This document shows positions 17,554-29,517 of a stretch of 64,000 nt of DNA, piece after piece; positions within the stretch are counted from its first letter, which is position 1; every line of letters starts with the position of its first letter. The translations under genes were made by a program, and so were the position numbers. Source of the DNA: Pseudomonas sp. Z8(2022) (GTDB taxonomy: Bacteria; Pseudomonadota; Gammaproteobacteria; Pseudomonadales; Pseudomonadaceae); the NCBI RefSeq assembly GCF_025837155.1, contig NZ_CP107549.1, forward strand, positions 744,001-808,000, in the 5' to 3' direction. A model generated the notes under the pieces. It saw nothing but the letters and a program-made list of their open reading frames with translations, did not search any database and was not told the origin of the DNA.

Positions 17554-18171
17554 ATGCCCGAGCTCGTCGTCCGTCATCTCGGTCTGGTCGACTACCAGCC
17601 TACCCTGGAAGCCATGCGCACGCTGACGCGCGAGCGTGATGCGCAGACGCCGGATGAAATCTGGCTGCTGCAGCACCCCAGGGTTTTCACCCAGGGCCAG
17701 GCCGGCAAGGCTGAGCATCTGTTGGCGCCTGGTGATATTCCGGTGATTCAGGTCGAGCGTGGCGGTCAGGTGACCTATCACGGGCCAGGCCAGCTGGTGG
17801 CCTATCTGATGCTCGATCTGCGTCGCCTCGACCTTGGTGTGCGCGAACTGGTCACGGCCATGGAGCAGAGCCTGGTCGATCTGCTGGCCGGCTATGGCAT
17901 CGAGGCCGCGCCCAAGGCGGATGCTCCGGGTGTTTACGTGGCAGGCGACAAGATCGCATCCCTGGGGCTGCGCGTCAGCCGTGGCTGTTCCTTCCATGGC
18001 TTGGCGCTGAACGTCGACATGGACATGACGCCCTTTCTGCGCATCAATCCGTGCGGTTACGCCGGGCTGAAGATGGTGCAGATGCGCGACCTGCTGCAAG
18101 CGCCGCCTGCATTCGACGAGGTGGCGCAAAGGCTGGAACAGACTCTGCGCCAGAGGCTGGGATATCAGTAG
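17554..18171 (+). CDS. lipB: Octanoyl-[acyl-carrier-protein] transferase
   Basis: LipB moves octanoate from ACP to lipoyl domains, the first step of lipoic acid synthesis. The ~205-residue protein has [35 protein letters not shown] with the conserved Lys, and the catalytic Cys in [15 protein letters not shown] use the ATG at 17554 ([10 protein letters not shown]); a GTG at 17545, overlapping the DUF493 stop, would add three residues. It faces lipA, the next enzyme, across a shared hairpin. Confidence 0.95.
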   Translation: MPELVVRHLGLVDYQPTLEAMRTLTRERDAQTPDEIWLLQHPRVFTQGQAGKAEHLLAPGDIPVIQVERGGQVTYHGPGQLVAYLMLDLRRLDLGVRELVTAMEQSLVDLLAGYGIEAAPKADAPGVYVAGDKIASLGLRVSRGCSFHGLALNVDMDMTPFLRINPCGYAGLKMVQMRDLLQAPPAFDEVAQRLEQTLRQRLGYQ

Positions 18172-18190
18172 GCGTTAGTCCGAGGAAACA

Positions 18191-18216
18191 GAAAGGGGCG
18201 CCATGGCGCCCCTTTC
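18191..18216. terminator. Perfect 26-bp palindrome between convergent lipB and lipA
   Basis: GAAAGGGGCGCC followed by ATGGCGCCCCTTTC is fully self-complementary, forming a strong GC stem. T-containing stretches follow on both strands (CGTTT forward, TGTTTCC reverse). It is a bidirectional terminator for lipB and lipA. Confidence 0.8.
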
Positions 18217-18235
18217 GTTTATCCGGCAACTGTAG

Positions 18236-19288
18236 TCAGTTCAGATTCAGTGCCGGAATCAGGCTGGCGTCGATCTCCTGGCCAGGCACCGGTACCGGTG
18301 CGGCGAGGCCCAGGTTGTTCTTCTCGAACACGCGGTCGGCTCGGTAGCTGGAACGCACCAGCGGGCCGGCGGCGACTTCCATGAAGCCCTTCTCCAGGCC
18401 GATGTCACGCAAGCGGTTGAACTCCTCGGGGCTGACCCAGCGCTGCACCTTGAGGTGGTTGCGGGTCGGCTGCAGGTACTGGCCGAGGGTGAGGATGTCC
18501 ACGCCGATGGCGCGCAGGTCATCCATGGTCTCGAAAATCTCCTCGTCGGTTTCTCCCAGGCCCAGCATCAGGCTGGTCTTGGTCAGCACGTCGGGGCGAT
18601 GCTTCTTGGCGTGCTCGAGTACCTTGAGGGTTTTCTCGTAGCCGGCGCGCGGGTCGCGGACCACATGAGTGAGGCGTTTGACCGTCTCGACGTTCTGCGC
18701 GAAGACTTCCAGGCCGGAGTCGACGACGCGTTCGATGGCCTGGTGGTCGCCATCGAAGTCCGGGGTGAGAGCCTCGACCACCACATGCGGGGTGTTCTCC
18801 TTGATCGCCCGTACGCAGGCAGCGTAATGCCCGGCGCCGCCATCTTCCAGATCGTCACGGTCCACCGAGGTCAGCACGATGTAACGCAGGGCCATCAGCT
18901 CCACCGACTTGGCGGTGTTCTGCGGCTCTTCAAGGTCCAGCCAGCCATTGGGATTGCCGGTGTCCACGGCGCAGAAGCGGCAGGCGCGGGTACATACCGA
19001 ACCCATCAGCATGATGGTGGCGGTACCGTTGGACCAGCACTCGCCCATGTTCGGGCAATGCGACTCCTGGCACACGGTGCTCAGGCGGTGTTCGCCAACG
19101 TTGCGCTTGACCGCCTCGAAGCGGCTGCCACCCGGCGCCTTGACCCGCAGCCACTTGGGCTTGGGCTCGAAAACCTGGGGTTCGGCCGAGGCACGGCGCT
19201 TCTGACCATCCTTGATCGCAGTGATGCCTTGGGCGGTGCGGAATTTTTCGCCGCTGGCGACGGATTTGGGCGAGGAGGTATCGGACAT
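18236..19288 (-). CDS. lipA: Lipoyl synthase
   Basis: LipA is a radical-SAM enzyme that inserts two sulfurs into protein-bound octanoyl chains. The 350-residue protein holds the auxiliary-cluster cysteines ([13 protein letters not shown]), the radical-SAM triad (CTRACRFC) and the C-terminal RSSYRA with the conserved Ser ligand. The ATG at 19288 gives the family N-terminus; the frame remains open upstream but without conserved sequence. It pairs functionally with the convergent lipB. Confidence 0.97.
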   Translation of the reverse strand: MSDTSSPKSVASGEKFRTAQGITAIKDGQKRRASAEPQVFEPKPKWLRVKAPGGSRFEAVKRNVGEHRLSTVCQESHCPNMGECWSNGTATIMLMGSVCTRACRFCAVDTGNPNGWLDLEEPQNTAKSVELMALRYIVLTSVDRDDLEDGGAGHYAACVRAIKENTPHVVVEALTPDFDGDHQAIERVVDSGLEVFAQNVETVKRLTHVVRDPRAGYEKTLKVLEHAKKHRPDVLTKTSLMLGLGETDEEIFETMDDLRAIGVDILTLGQYLQPTRNHLKVQRWVSPEEFNRLRDIGLEKGFMEVAAGPLVRSSYRADRVFEKNNLGLAAPVPVPGQEIDASLIPALNLN

Positions 19289-19401
19289 CGGAAATCTGGG
19301 CTCCGGTAGAGGCTCCGTGGGCAGGTGGCTTTTGGCCGCCCGCCAGTCTACCACAGAAGGTGTATGCAGACGCTGAGGCCGTCTGTCGACAAACACGGCC
19401 C

Positions 19402-20658
19402 TCAGCGGGTGCGCAGTTGCTGCAGCAGCTCGGCGTTCGGATAGCCGTCGGCAGGCCAGTTCAGTTGCAGCTGCAGGGCTCGGATGGCCTTGCGCGTGTT
19501 GGCGCCGATGATGCCGTCAGCCGGGCCCGGATCGAAGCCCGCCTTGGCCAGGCGCTCCTGCAGCTCGATGCGTTCGCTGCGACCCAGTTGGCGTTCGCCG
19601 CGTGGCCACTGCCCTTTGATCTCGCTCGGGCGCAGCAGATTATCGGCGAGCAGGCCGATGGCCAGCGCATAGGAGGTGGAGTTGTTGTACTTGAGAATGC
19701 TGCGGAAGTTGTCCAACAGCAGGAAGGCCGGGCCCTTGTGGCCGGCAGGTAGCTGCAGGCTGGCGCGGGCGCTGGCGGCTGCGCCGGTCGGCCCCAGCGG
19801 GCGCACGCCGAGTGCCGCCCATTCGGTGAGTGTACGGCGCTGGTCCGGGTCGGCCAGGGAGTAGTCGAAACCGGCCGGCAGATTGACCTCGAAGCCCCAG
19901 GGTTGGCCGTGCTGCCACCCTGAAGCCTGCAGGTAGTGAGCGGCCGAGGCCAGGGCGTCAGTCGAGGAGTTCCACAGGTCGCGCTTGCCGTCGCCGTCGA
20001 AATCAACCGCATGCTGGTTGTAGGTGGTCGGCATGAACTGGGTCTGCCCCATGGCGCCGGCCCAGGAGCCGATCATGCGCTCGCTGGATATGTCACCGTT
20101 CTGCAGAATCTGCAGCGCGGCCAGCAACTGAACCCGCCAGAAGCCCTGGCGGCGACCGTCGTAAGCCAGCGTCGCGAGGGAGCGGATCACGCTGTGGCTG
20201 CCGATGTTGTTGCCGAAGTTGCTTTCAAGGCCCCAGATAGCCACCAGAATCCGCGCATCGACACCATACTGCTGTTCGATGCGTTGCAGCACGCCATTGT
20301 GCTGTGCCAGCAGGACGCGACCGCGGCCAATACGGCTGGAGGAAACGGCGCCGTCGAGATATTCCCATACCGGCCGGGTGAATTCGGGCTGACTGCTGTC
20401 AGCCTTCAGTACTGCCGGGTCGAGGGTGACGCCGGCGAATACGCGATCGAACAGCGCAGCGTCGATACCGGCGGCAATCGCTTCGCTGCGCAGCGTCTGG
20501 CGCCAATCGGCGAAGCTGGGCAGCGGCGCTTCGGCCGTGGTCTGAATCGCAGCCGGAGGCATTGCGGTGGGCAGGTTCTCCGCCGGCGCCTGGGCGCAGG
20601 CCGCCAGCAGAAGGAGAGGAAGCAGAGCCAGGGCGCGACGCGGAAGCTGGTGTGGCAT
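19402..20658 (-). CDS. MltB-family lytic murein transglycosylase with peptidoglycan-binding domain (SltB3-like)
   Basis: The 418-residue lipoprotein ([10 protein letters not shown], Cys ~19) has an SLT_2 catalytic domain: [14 protein letters not shown] with the catalytic Glu, [16 protein letters not shown] and [14 protein letters not shown]-terminal peptidoglycan-binding domain of type 1 follows ([18 protein letters not shown]...[10 protein letters not shown]). It therefore differs from the mltB product above, which lacks the PG-binding domain. In P. aeruginosa the gene at this location is sltB3. A start at 20682 (MLKRLEID) is also possible. It lies downstream of arfA, which carries an internal terminator-like hairpin, so it may need its own promoter. 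Confidence 0.9.
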   Translation of the reverse strand: MPHQLPRRALALLPLLLLAACAQAPAENLPTAMPPAAIQTTAEAPLPSFADWRQTLRSEAIAAGIDAALFDRVFAGVTLDPAVLKADSSQPEFTRPVWEYLDGAVSSSRIGRGRVLLAQHNGVLQRIEQQYGVDARILVAIWGLESNFGNNIGSHSVIRSLATLAYDGRRQGFWRVQLLAALQILQNGDISSERMIGSWAGAMGQTQFMPTTYNQHAVDFDGDGKRDLWNSSTDALASAAHYLQASGWQHGQPWGFEVNLPAGFDYSLADPDQRRTLTEWAALGVRPLGPTGAAASARASLQLPAGHKGPAFLLLDNFRSILKYNNSTSYALAIGLLADNLLRPSEIKGQWPRGERQLGRSERIELQERLAKAGFDPGPADGIIGANTRKAIRALQLQLNWPADGYPNAELLQQLRTR

Positions 20659-20691
20659 GTCTATCTCAAGGCGTTTAAGCATGCCGCTACC

Positions 20692-20886
20692 TTAGCATGC
20701 CCGGACCGGATTCTGGGCGACCTGCGCAGTGATGAAGCCCATAAAGCAAGAAGCCTCCCAATTGTGGGAGGCTTCGCGGCGGTAGCTGCCTTTGCCTTTC
20801 TGTGGTCGTTCCTGGCGGGAACGAAACAGTGGCTGGGCGACGATGGATTTGGCCTTGTTCGGCCGTTTGCCGGCTTTCTTGCTCAT
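20692..20886 (-). CDS. arfA: Alternative ribosome-rescue factor A
   Basis: ArfA recruits release factor 2 to ribosomes stalled on mRNAs without stop codons, backing up tmRNA. The 64-codon ORF has the conserved core AQPLFRSRQERPQKGKGSYRR (in parts: PLFRSRQE and KGKGSYRR) and NWEAS, followed by a hydrophobic tail (CFMGFITAQVAQ). GAGGAAA precedes the ATG. Codons ~38-46 encode an 11-bp perfect hairpin. In E. coli, cleavage or termination at such a hairpin yields a non-stop mRNA, so ArfA is made as a truncated active form only when tmRNA fails. The same arrangement here implies an active product of about 46-48 residues. Confidence 0.9.
   Translation of the reverse strand: MSKKAGKRPNKAKSIVAQPLFRSRQERPQKGKGSYRREASHNWEASCFMGFITAQVAQNPVRAC
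20750..20775 (-). terminator. Intragenic terminator-like / RNase III hairpin inside arfA
   Basis: On the reverse strand GAAGCCTCCCA - CAAT - TGGGAGGCTTC forms an 11-bp perfect stem, followed by TTGCTTTATG. It lies within the arfA reading frame (codons 38-46) before the stop codon. It is placed to create a non-stop transcript by termination or RNase III cleavage. It may also insulate the downstream transglycosylase gene. Confidence 0.8.
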
Positions 20887-21010
20887 GGCGTTTCCTCATG
20901 CGAGTGTCTGCGCCAATGCAGACGGCGCGGACTATGCGCCGCTGTACAGAAAATGTCCAGATGGTGCCCGGCGCAGGCACTCTTGCGCAGGGCTACCCGC
21001 CGGAACCGGA

Positions 21011-22045
21011 TTACGGATTCAGACGCAGCCGCTGACCGGCCAGTTGCAGCGTCAGCAGCGCCAGTTCACTCCACGGATCGCCGGGCGCCTGGCCCTTGAT
21101 CTGCGCATCGATCAGCTGCGCCTGCTGCAGCAGTTGACCCCAGCGCTTGCTGCTGTGGCGCTGCAGGGCCTTGGAAACCAGCGGCCGGCGTTTGTCCCAG
21201 ACGGGCGGGCGAGCACTGGAGAAGGCCTTGTCCAGGGGGATGCCCTGGCTCTGCTGATGGGCGATGCCGGCCAGCAGGCGAATCTCCCGGGCCAGCGCCC
21301 AGAGAATAACCGGGGTTTCCACGCCTTCGCCGCGCAGTCCTTCGAGCATGCGCAGGGCATGTGCGGCATCGCCACCCAGCGCGCAATCGATCAGGCCGAA
21401 GACGTCGAAGCGGGCACTGTCGGCCACGGCTGCCTGAACGGTTTCGGCATCGACCTGATTGCCCTCGGCGAGCAGCTTGAGCTTCTCCACTTCCTGAGCC
21501 GCGGCCAGCAGGTTGCCTTCCACCCGGGCGGCGATCATTTCCACCGCGTCGCTGCTGGCATTCAGGCCGGCCTGAGCCAGGCGCTGGCGAATCCATTGCG
21601 GCAACTGGTTGGCGTCCACTGGCCAGATCTGGATGAACTGGCTGGCCTGGCCGTCGATCAGCGCCTTGGCCCATTTGGATTTCTGCGCGCTGCCGTCGAG
21701 CTTGGGTAGGCTCAGCAGCAGGACGGTGTCCTCCGGCGGGCGGGCCAGGTACTCCAGCAGCGCTGCCGTGCCCTTGTCCCCCGGCTTGCCGGAGGGCAGG
21801 CGCAGCTCCAGCAGTCGTTTTTCGGCGAACAGCGAGAGGCTGGCGCCCGCCTGCAGCAGGTTGCCCCAGTCGAAGTTGGCTTCGGCATTGAACACCTGGC
21901 GCTCGCCAAAACCCTGCTGACGGCAGGCGTTGCGGATGGCGTCGGCGGCTTCCTGGCAGAGCAGCGGCTCGTCACCGCTGACTGCATAGACAGGCGCAAG
22001 CGAACCCTGCAGGTGTTTGCCGAGTTGCGCGGGGGCGAGCTTCAT
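21011..22045 (-). CDS. holA: DNA polymerase III subunit delta
   Basis: HolA is the clamp-loader wrench that opens the beta sliding clamp. The 344-residue protein has the family start MKLAPAQLGKHLQGSLAPVY (clamp-loader N-domain), GDEPLLCQEAADAIR, and the mid-region IRQRLAQAGLNAS..AVEMIAARVEGNLLAAAQEVEKL. Length is standard. In many gammaproteobacteria the order leuS-lptE-holA is conserved, as here, and the three are probably one transcript. Only 54 bases separate it from lptE, containing a GGGCCGC-AGGA-GCGGCCC hairpin that may attenuate. Confidence 0.95.
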   Translation of the reverse strand: MKLAPAQLGKHLQGSLAPVYAVSGDEPLLCQEAADAIRNACRQQGFGERQVFNAEANFDWGNLLQAGASLSLFAEKRLLELRLPSGKPGDKGTAALLEYLARPPEDTVLLLSLPKLDGSAQKSKWAKALIDGQASQFIQIWPVDANQLPQWIRQRLAQAGLNASSDAVEMIAARVEGNLLAAAQEVEKLKLLAEGNQVDAETVQAAVADSARFDVFGLIDCALGGDAAHALRMLEGLRGEGVETPVILWALAREIRLLAGIAHQQSQGIPLDKAFSSARPPVWDKRRPLVSKALQRHSSKRWGQLLQQAQLIDAQIKGQAPGDPWSELALLTLQLAGQRLRLNP

Positions 22046-22099
22046 CGGGGTGCTGTCATGAGGTGAGCAGGCATGGGGCCGCAGGAGCGGCCCGGTACC

Positions 22100-22711
22100 T
22101 TACTGGCTCGGCAGTTCGATTGGCGATTGCTGCGGTGCGACCTGGCTCTCGCGAGCACGGCGAGCCGCTTCCAGCGCTTCTGCCTCTGCCCTGGCGCGGG
22201 CTTCGGCAGTCTGCTGCAGCTGGTCGAGTTGCTCGGGAGTGATCTGCTGCAGGTTCTGCGTGAGCTGCCGGATCATCTCGCGACGCAGTTCATTACGCAG
22301 CTGTGCTGCTTCCTGATCCGAGCCAGCCAGGTTGTTGTCATCCTGCTGATAGTAGTTCTGCACCTCGACCGTGTTGCCGGTCAGCAGCAGGTTCTGCGTG
22401 CCGCGGATCTCGTAGTCCAGCACCATGGTCAGCTCGTACTCGGCAGTGCGTGCGCCGCTGCTGAAGCTGGCGCTGCGACGGTTCTCGGTTTCACGAGTGA
22501 GCACCAGCTTGTAGGGCGCGCCGGCGTATACGCGAACACCGTTGTTCTCCAGTACTTCACGTACCTGTGTCACGGTTTCGCCGTAAGCATTGCGCGCGCT
22601 GACGTCGAGCTCCTTGAGGGCGAACTGCGCATCACCGGTGCCGCGCAGCTGGAAGCCACAGGCGCTGAGCAGGCCGGCCAGGCCGATGACCAGCAGATTC
22701 CGTTTCATCAT
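22100..22711 (-). CDS. lptE: LPS-assembly lipoprotein LptE
   Basis: LptE plugs the LptD barrel and delivers lipopolysaccharide to the outer-membrane surface. The ~203-residue lipoprotein has the signal LLVIGLAGLLSAC with Cys at ~18, then GFQLRG, the family hallmark right after the lipidated Cys, and YKLVLTRE..RRSASFSSGARTAEYEL. The C-terminus is a long charged helix rich in Glu/Arg/Ala, longer than in E. coli. Three ATGs (22717, 22711, 22708) are close; AAGGGG spacing favours 22711 or 22708. Confidence 0.93.
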   Translation of the reverse strand: MMKRNLLVIGLAGLLSACGFQLRGTGDAQFALKELDVSARNAYGETVTQVREVLENNGVRVYAGAPYKLVLTRETENRRSASFSSGARTAEYELTMVLDYEIRGTQNLLLTGNTVEVQNYYQQDDNNLAGSDQEAAQLRNELRREMIRQLTQNLQQITPEQLDQLQQTAEARARAEAEALEAARRARESQVAPQQSPIELPSQ

Positions 22712-22734
22712 TCTCATTTCCCCTTGGCGGATCA

Positions 22735-22757
22735 CGGCGCCACTCTCTGTGGCGCCG
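22735..22757 (-). other. 9-bp hairpin between leuS and lptE
   Basis: CGGCGCCAC - AGAGA - GTGGCGCCG on the reverse strand forms a strong stem just after the leuS stop. There is no T tract, so it more likely protects or processes the mRNA between leuS and lptE than terminates it. Confidence 0.5.
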
Positions 22758-22764
22758 AGCTTAA

Positions 22765-25518
<2,754 letters not shown>

Positions 25519-25555
25519 TCAAGGCCCGTGGTTGTCAGGGTTCGCGAGGTGGCAG

Positions 25556-25984
25556 ATGGCGGATGCACGGCAGGCGGAACGCGGAGGTGGTCTTTACGAG
25601 CGACTGCTGCAACGGCTTGCCCTGGCGCTGGAGGAAGCCGACACCGCCAGTCGCCTGCATGCCGAACCATTGCGCGAACTGGAACTCGACGGTCTCAGCC
25701 CGGCGGAACTGGAGCTGATCCGCGCTTACCTCAACCGTGACCTGCACTGGCTGCGCGGCTGGCATGCGGCCGCCGAGGAGCTGGCCCTGATGCAGCGCCA
25801 GCCCTTGCGCGCCGGCAAAACTGCAGGGCGCAAGCCGCTGGGCAAGCTCAAGCCTTTGATGAAGCGCCGCCAGGCGCTTTGCTGCGCGCTCTGCGGTACG
25901 CCGGTCAACTGGCAGCGCGGGCAGGAGGCGCAAGCCTGTCAGGCCTGTGGTTCGAAGTTGTTTCGCTCCGGCAATTCCCGCTGA
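25556..25984 (+). CDS. Zinc ribbon-containing protein, YbeL / DUF1451-like
   Basis: A 142-residue protein with a helical, charged N-terminal part (LYERLLQRLALALEEAD; ELELIRAYLNRDL) and a C-terminal four-Cys zinc ribbon (CALCGTPVNW ... CQACGSKLF). E. coli ybeL likewise sits beside leuS and is of unknown function. GAGGT precedes the ATG at 25556. The two CxxC knuckles support metal binding; nothing points to a partner. Confidence 0.82.
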   Translation: MADARQAERGGGLYERLLQRLALALEEADTASRLHAEPLRELELDGLSPAELELIRAYLNRDLHWLRGWHAAAEELALMQRQPLRAGKTAGRKPLGKLKPLMKRRQALCCALCGTPVNWQRGQEAQACQACGSKLFRSGNSR

Positions 25985-26063
25985 TCGTACAGCCTCGGGT
26001 GGGCATTCGGTCTCACCCGGTTCTCCAGTGAGCTGATAGGCTTGGGCGCCCCGGAGGTGCCTG

Positions 26064-26834
26064 ATGCCGATTCGCTACATCCTCAAACAACTGCTGATGC
26101 CGCCAGGCATCCTGCTTCTGCTGATGCTGCTGGGCTGGTGGCTGCGCCGCCGCTTTCCGCGTTTGGCCGGCGCCTGTTTTGCTGCCGGGTTTGGCGGGCT
26201 CTGGTTGATGAGTATGCCGGCGCTGATGCAGTGGAGCGCGGGCCTGCTCGAGCGGGAGCCGGTTCTGGACGAGGCGCAGTGGGCGACGTTGGCGCAGCGT
26301 GCCGATGCCATCGTGATCCTCGGCGCCGGGCGTGAACAGAATGATCCGGGTTGGGGCGCAACCGATCAGCCCGGGCTGCTGGCCCTGGAGCGTCTGCGCT
26401 ACGCCGCCCGTCTGGCGCGCGCGTCCGGTCTGCCGCTGGCTGCCAGCGGCGGCCTGCATTATGGTCAGCCGCCCAGTGAGGCAGCGCTGATGGCCGATGC
26501 GATGAAGCGCGATTACGGTCTCGATATCCGCTGGCTGGAGGGGAAAAGTCGCACCACCTGGGAGAACGCTATGTTCAGTGCCGAGCTTCTGCAGCCGCAG
26601 GGGGTGCGTCGCGTGGTGCTGGTTACGCAGGCCTGGCACATGCCGCGTGCGCGCTGGAGTTTCGAACAGGCCGGTTTCGAGGTGATTACCGCGCCGATGG
26701 GCTATCTCAGTGCGGGCTACGAGCGCCCGCTGGGCGGCTGGCTGCCGGAGTCGCGGGTCATCTGGCAAAGCAGTCTGCTGCTCAACGAGTCCATCGGACT
26801 GCTCGCCTATCCCTGGGTATACGGCGCTGATTGA
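26064..26834 (+). CDS. YdcF family (DUF218) membrane protein
   Basis: The 256-residue protein has two N-terminal membrane segments (GILLLLMLLGWWL and FAAGFGGLWLMSM) and a DUF218 domain: AIVILGAGRE, LPLAASGG, GKSRTTWENAMFSAEL and LVTQAWHMPRARW. ElyC and SanA relatives affect envelope integrity, and E. coli YdcF binds SAM, but no reaction is established. It is followed by a REP-type inverted pair and faces lnt. Confidence 0.88.
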   Translation: MPIRYILKQLLMPPGILLLLMLLGWWLRRRFPRLAGACFAAGFGGLWLMSMPALMQWSAGLLEREPVLDEAQWATLAQRADAIVILGAGREQNDPGWGATDQPGLLALERLRYAARLARASGLPLAASGGLHYGQPPSEAALMADAMKRDYGLDIRWLEGKSRTTWENAMFSAELLQPQGVRRVVLVTQAWHMPRARWSFEQAGFEVITAPMGYLSAGYERPLGGWLPESRVIWQSSLLLNESIGLLAYPWVYGAD

Positions 26835-26848
26835 GGCTGAACGTTCGC

Positions 26849-26925
26849 GTAGGAGCGGCTTCAGCCGTGAACGAGGCTGGCGGAGCCTTCCTGGCTGACG
26901 CGGAGTGCCGCCCAGCCGCTCCTGC
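26849..26925. repeat. REP pair (REPIN-like), GTAGGAGCGGCT class
   Basis: GTAGGAGCGGCT (26849-26860) and AGCCGCTCCTGC (26914-26925) form 12-base arms with one mismatch. Each is followed or preceded by short local palindromes (GGCTTCAGCC). The GTAGGAGCGGCTTCAGCCG core is the widespread Pseudomonas REP type. It lies between convergent ydcF and lnt, the usual place for such elements. Confidence 0.7.
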
Positions 26926-26988
26926 GATTCTGTGATCTGGCGGCTCGATCGCGCTTCAAGGCCTTTTCGGTGTCTCGCTCCGCTGTGT

Positions 26989-28512
26989 CTACAGCGTCTT
27001 GGCCATGCGGCTGGCCAGCAATGCCCAGCCGAGCAGCAGGGCGCAGAGAATCGCCAGCGGCCAGATGCGCCATTGCAGGTAGGGCGTGAGCCCCTGCATC
27101 GGCACCACTTCGCCATACAGCACGCCGCGCTCGAACTGCGGCAGCGCAGCCTGGATCCTGCCCTGCGGGTCGATCATCACGGTCATGCCGTTGTTGGTTG
27201 CACGGATCATCCAGCGACCGGCCTCCAGTGCGCGCATCTGCGCCATCTGCAGGTGTTGCAGGGGACCGATGGAGGTACCGAACCAGGCGTCATTGCTGAC
27301 CGTCAGGAGAATGTCGCTGTCCGCCGCCAGCGCGGCTGCAAACTCCGGATAGACCACTTCATAGCAGATGAACGGCGCGATGCGATGACCCTTGGCCAGC
27401 AGTGGCGGCTGGTCGGCCGGGCCGCGGGCGAAGTCGGACATGGGCAGGTCGAAGAAGGCGATCAGGCCGCGCAGCAGATCCTGCAGCGGCACGTACTCAC
27501 CGAACGGTACCAGCTTCTGCTTGAGATAAGTGCCCTGCGCTTCGCCGAAGCTGGTGATGGCGTTGTAATAACGAATCTCCCCGCGCTCGTTGGACTGTCG
27601 CACCGGCACTCCGGTGATCAGGGCGCTGTTGCGGTCACGGGCGAAGCGGTCCATCACGCCGATATAGCCCTGGGCCATGTCCTTGAGTACCGGGATCGCC
27701 GTTTCCGGCCATACCAGCAGGTCGACCTGTCTGGCGCTGAAGCTGAGATCGCGATACAGCGCCAGCTGCGCGTTGAGCTGGGCCGGGTCCCATTTCAAGT
27801 TCTGCTCGACATTGCCCTGTACCGCGGCGACGGTCAGGCTGTCGCCTGCTGCTCGGGTCCAATCGTGATCCTTCAGGGCCAGGCCGGCGAGCCAGGGACT
27901 CAGCAGCAGAAACAGGGCGCATAGGTAACGCGGCTTGTGCGCACGCAGGCATTCCAGGTTGATGATCAGCGCAGCCGACAGGGCAATGACGAAGGACGCC
28001 AGCCAGACGCCGCCGACCGGTACCAGACCACTCAGGGGGGCCTCGAGCTGGCTGTAGCCGGCGTAGAGCCAGGGGAAACCGGTGAGGAACCAGCCGCGAA
28101 ACACTTCCTGAGCGACCCATAGCGCGGCGAACGCCAGAGCGTCGGCCAGTGGCGCTTCGCTGCGGCGTATCCAGCGCGCCCAGAGTGCGGCGGTCAGGGC
28201 GAAGAACAGACCCAGCCCGGCGACGAAGCCCAGGGTGAGGATGCCGGCCAGCGCCGGCGAGGCGGCACCATAGTCATGAATGCTGACGTACACCCAGCTG
28301 GTGCCGGCGGCGAACAGGCCGAAGCCGTAGCTCCAGCCGCGCAGCGCTGCCTGGCCTGGGCGCAGGTGACGCAGGCCGAAGTAGAACAGGGCAATGGACA
28401 GCACGGCCAGTGGCCAGAGGTCGAAGGGAGCGAGCGCCAGAGTGGTCAGGGCGCCTGCGCCACAGGCGAGCAGGTGGCCGGGCCAGCCCGGACGGGTGAT
28501 CCATTGCAGCAT
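26989..28512 (-). CDS. lnt: Apolipoprotein N-acyltransferase
   Basis: Lnt adds the third acyl chain to the N-terminal Cys of lipoproteins in the inner membrane, needed by lipoproteins such as LptE, RlpA and the C13 protein in this window. The 507-residue protein has about six N-terminal membrane spans and a nitrilase-like domain with catalytic Glu (VWPETAIP), Lys (LKQKLVPFGEY) and Cys (FICYEVVYPE), and ends with a final membrane span. The ATG at 28512 follows AAGGA. The lnt-corC-ybeY-phoH order is conserved. Confidence 0.96.
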   Translation of the reverse strand: MLQWITRPGWPGHLLACGAGALTTLALAPFDLWPLAVLSIALFYFGLRHLRPGQAALRGWSYGFGLFAAGTSWVYVSIHDYGAASPALAGILTLGFVAGLGLFFALTAALWARWIRRSEAPLADALAFAALWVAQEVFRGWFLTGFPWLYAGYSQLEAPLSGLVPVGGVWLASFVIALSAALIINLECLRAHKPRYLCALFLLLSPWLAGLALKDHDWTRAAGDSLTVAAVQGNVEQNLKWDPAQLNAQLALYRDLSFSARQVDLLVWPETAIPVLKDMAQGYIGVMDRFARDRNSALITGVPVRQSNERGEIRYYNAITSFGEAQGTYLKQKLVPFGEYVPLQDLLRGLIAFFDLPMSDFARGPADQPPLLAKGHRIAPFICYEVVYPEFAAALAADSDILLTVSNDAWFGTSIGPLQHLQMAQMRALEAGRWMIRATNNGMTVMIDPQGRIQAALPQFERGVLYGEVVPMQGLTPYLQWRIWPLAILCALLLGWALLASRMAKTL

Positions 28513-28603
28513 GGGTAGATCCTTGGAGTCGGGGTGGCGCAAGGGTAGAGCGGAAACGGCGAAGGGGGAAGCGGCCGCCCTCCATCGGGAGGGCGGCAGT
28601 CCG

Positions 28604-29443
28604 CTAGCGGATGATCGGTGTCAGTCGCAGCAGGTGGATACGACGGCTGTCGGCGCTCAGCACGCGAAAGCGGAATTCGCCGATCTCGGTGACTTCGTTG
28701 CGCTTGGGCAGGTGGCCGAAGGCATTCATCACCAGGCCGCCGACGGTGTCGTACTCGTCGTCGGAAAAGTGGCTGTCGAAGGTTTCGTTGAAGTTGTCGA
28801 TGGGCGTCAGCGCCTTGATCAGGTAGTCGCCGGACGGCAGCGGCTTGATGTAACTGTCTTCCTCGACGTCGTGCTCGTCTTCGATGTCGCCGACGATCTG
28901 CTCCAGCACGTCTTCGATGGTTACCAGACCAGCGACGCCGCCGTACTCGTCGATGACCACGGCCATGTGGTTGTGGTTGGCGCGGAACTCGCGCAGCAGT
29001 ACGTTGAGGCGTTTGGACTCGGGCACGAAGGTGGCTGGACGGAGCATGTCCTTGATGTTGAAGCTGGGCTGTTCGCCCTGCAGGATCAGTGGCAGCAGAT
29101 CCTTGGCCAGGAGAATGCCGATGACTTCATCGAGGCTCTCGCCGATCACCGGATAGCGCGAGTGCGCGGCGTCGATGATGGCGGGGAGGAAGTCGCGCGG
29201 GGTTTGGTTGGCCTTGATGCTGATCATCTGCGAGCGCGGCACCATGATGTCGCGGACCTGCAGGTCCGCGACCTGGATGGCACCTTCGACGATGGCCAGC
29301 GCTTCGTTGTCGAGCAGCTTGTTCTGGTGGGCTTCGCGCAGGACTTCCAGCAGTTCCTGGCGGTTTCTCGGCTCATGAGCAAAAGCCTGGGTCAGCTTGT
29401 TGAACCAGGACTTCTGCTCGTTGCTCGATCGATCTTCGCTCAT
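28604..29443 (-). CDS. corC: CorC/HlyC-type CBS domain protein
   Basis: A 279-residue cytoplasmic protein with two CBS domains (IMVPRSQMISIKAN onward and the HNHMAVVIDEYGGVAGLVTIED segment, in parts: VVIDEYGGVAGLVT) and a CorC-HlyC C-terminal domain (LPSGDYLIKALTPI, DEYDTVGGLV). It lacks the transmembrane DUF21 domain, as in E. coli YbeX. Genetic work in E. coli links YbeX to ribosome metabolism and magnesium, and this operon position beside ybeY supports that. Confidence 0.95.
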   Translation of the reverse strand: MSEDRSSNEQKSWFNKLTQAFAHEPRNRQELLEVLREAHQNKLLDNEALAIVEGAIQVADLQVRDIMVPRSQMISIKANQTPRDFLPAIIDAAHSRYPVIGESLDEVIGILLAKDLLPLILQGEQPSFNIKDMLRPATFVPESKRLNVLLREFRANHNHMAVVIDEYGGVAGLVTIEDVLEQIVGDIEDEHDVEEDSYIKPLPSGDYLIKALTPIDNFNETFDSHFSDDEYDTVGGLVMNAFGHLPKRNEVTEIGEFRFRVLSADSRRIHLLRLTPIIR

Positions 29444-29517
29444 GGCGTGTACTCGGGGGTTCCTTGTCAGGAGGCGTTATCAGGTCGCTGCAAGCAACCT
29501 GCGTTAATGACGGTCTG

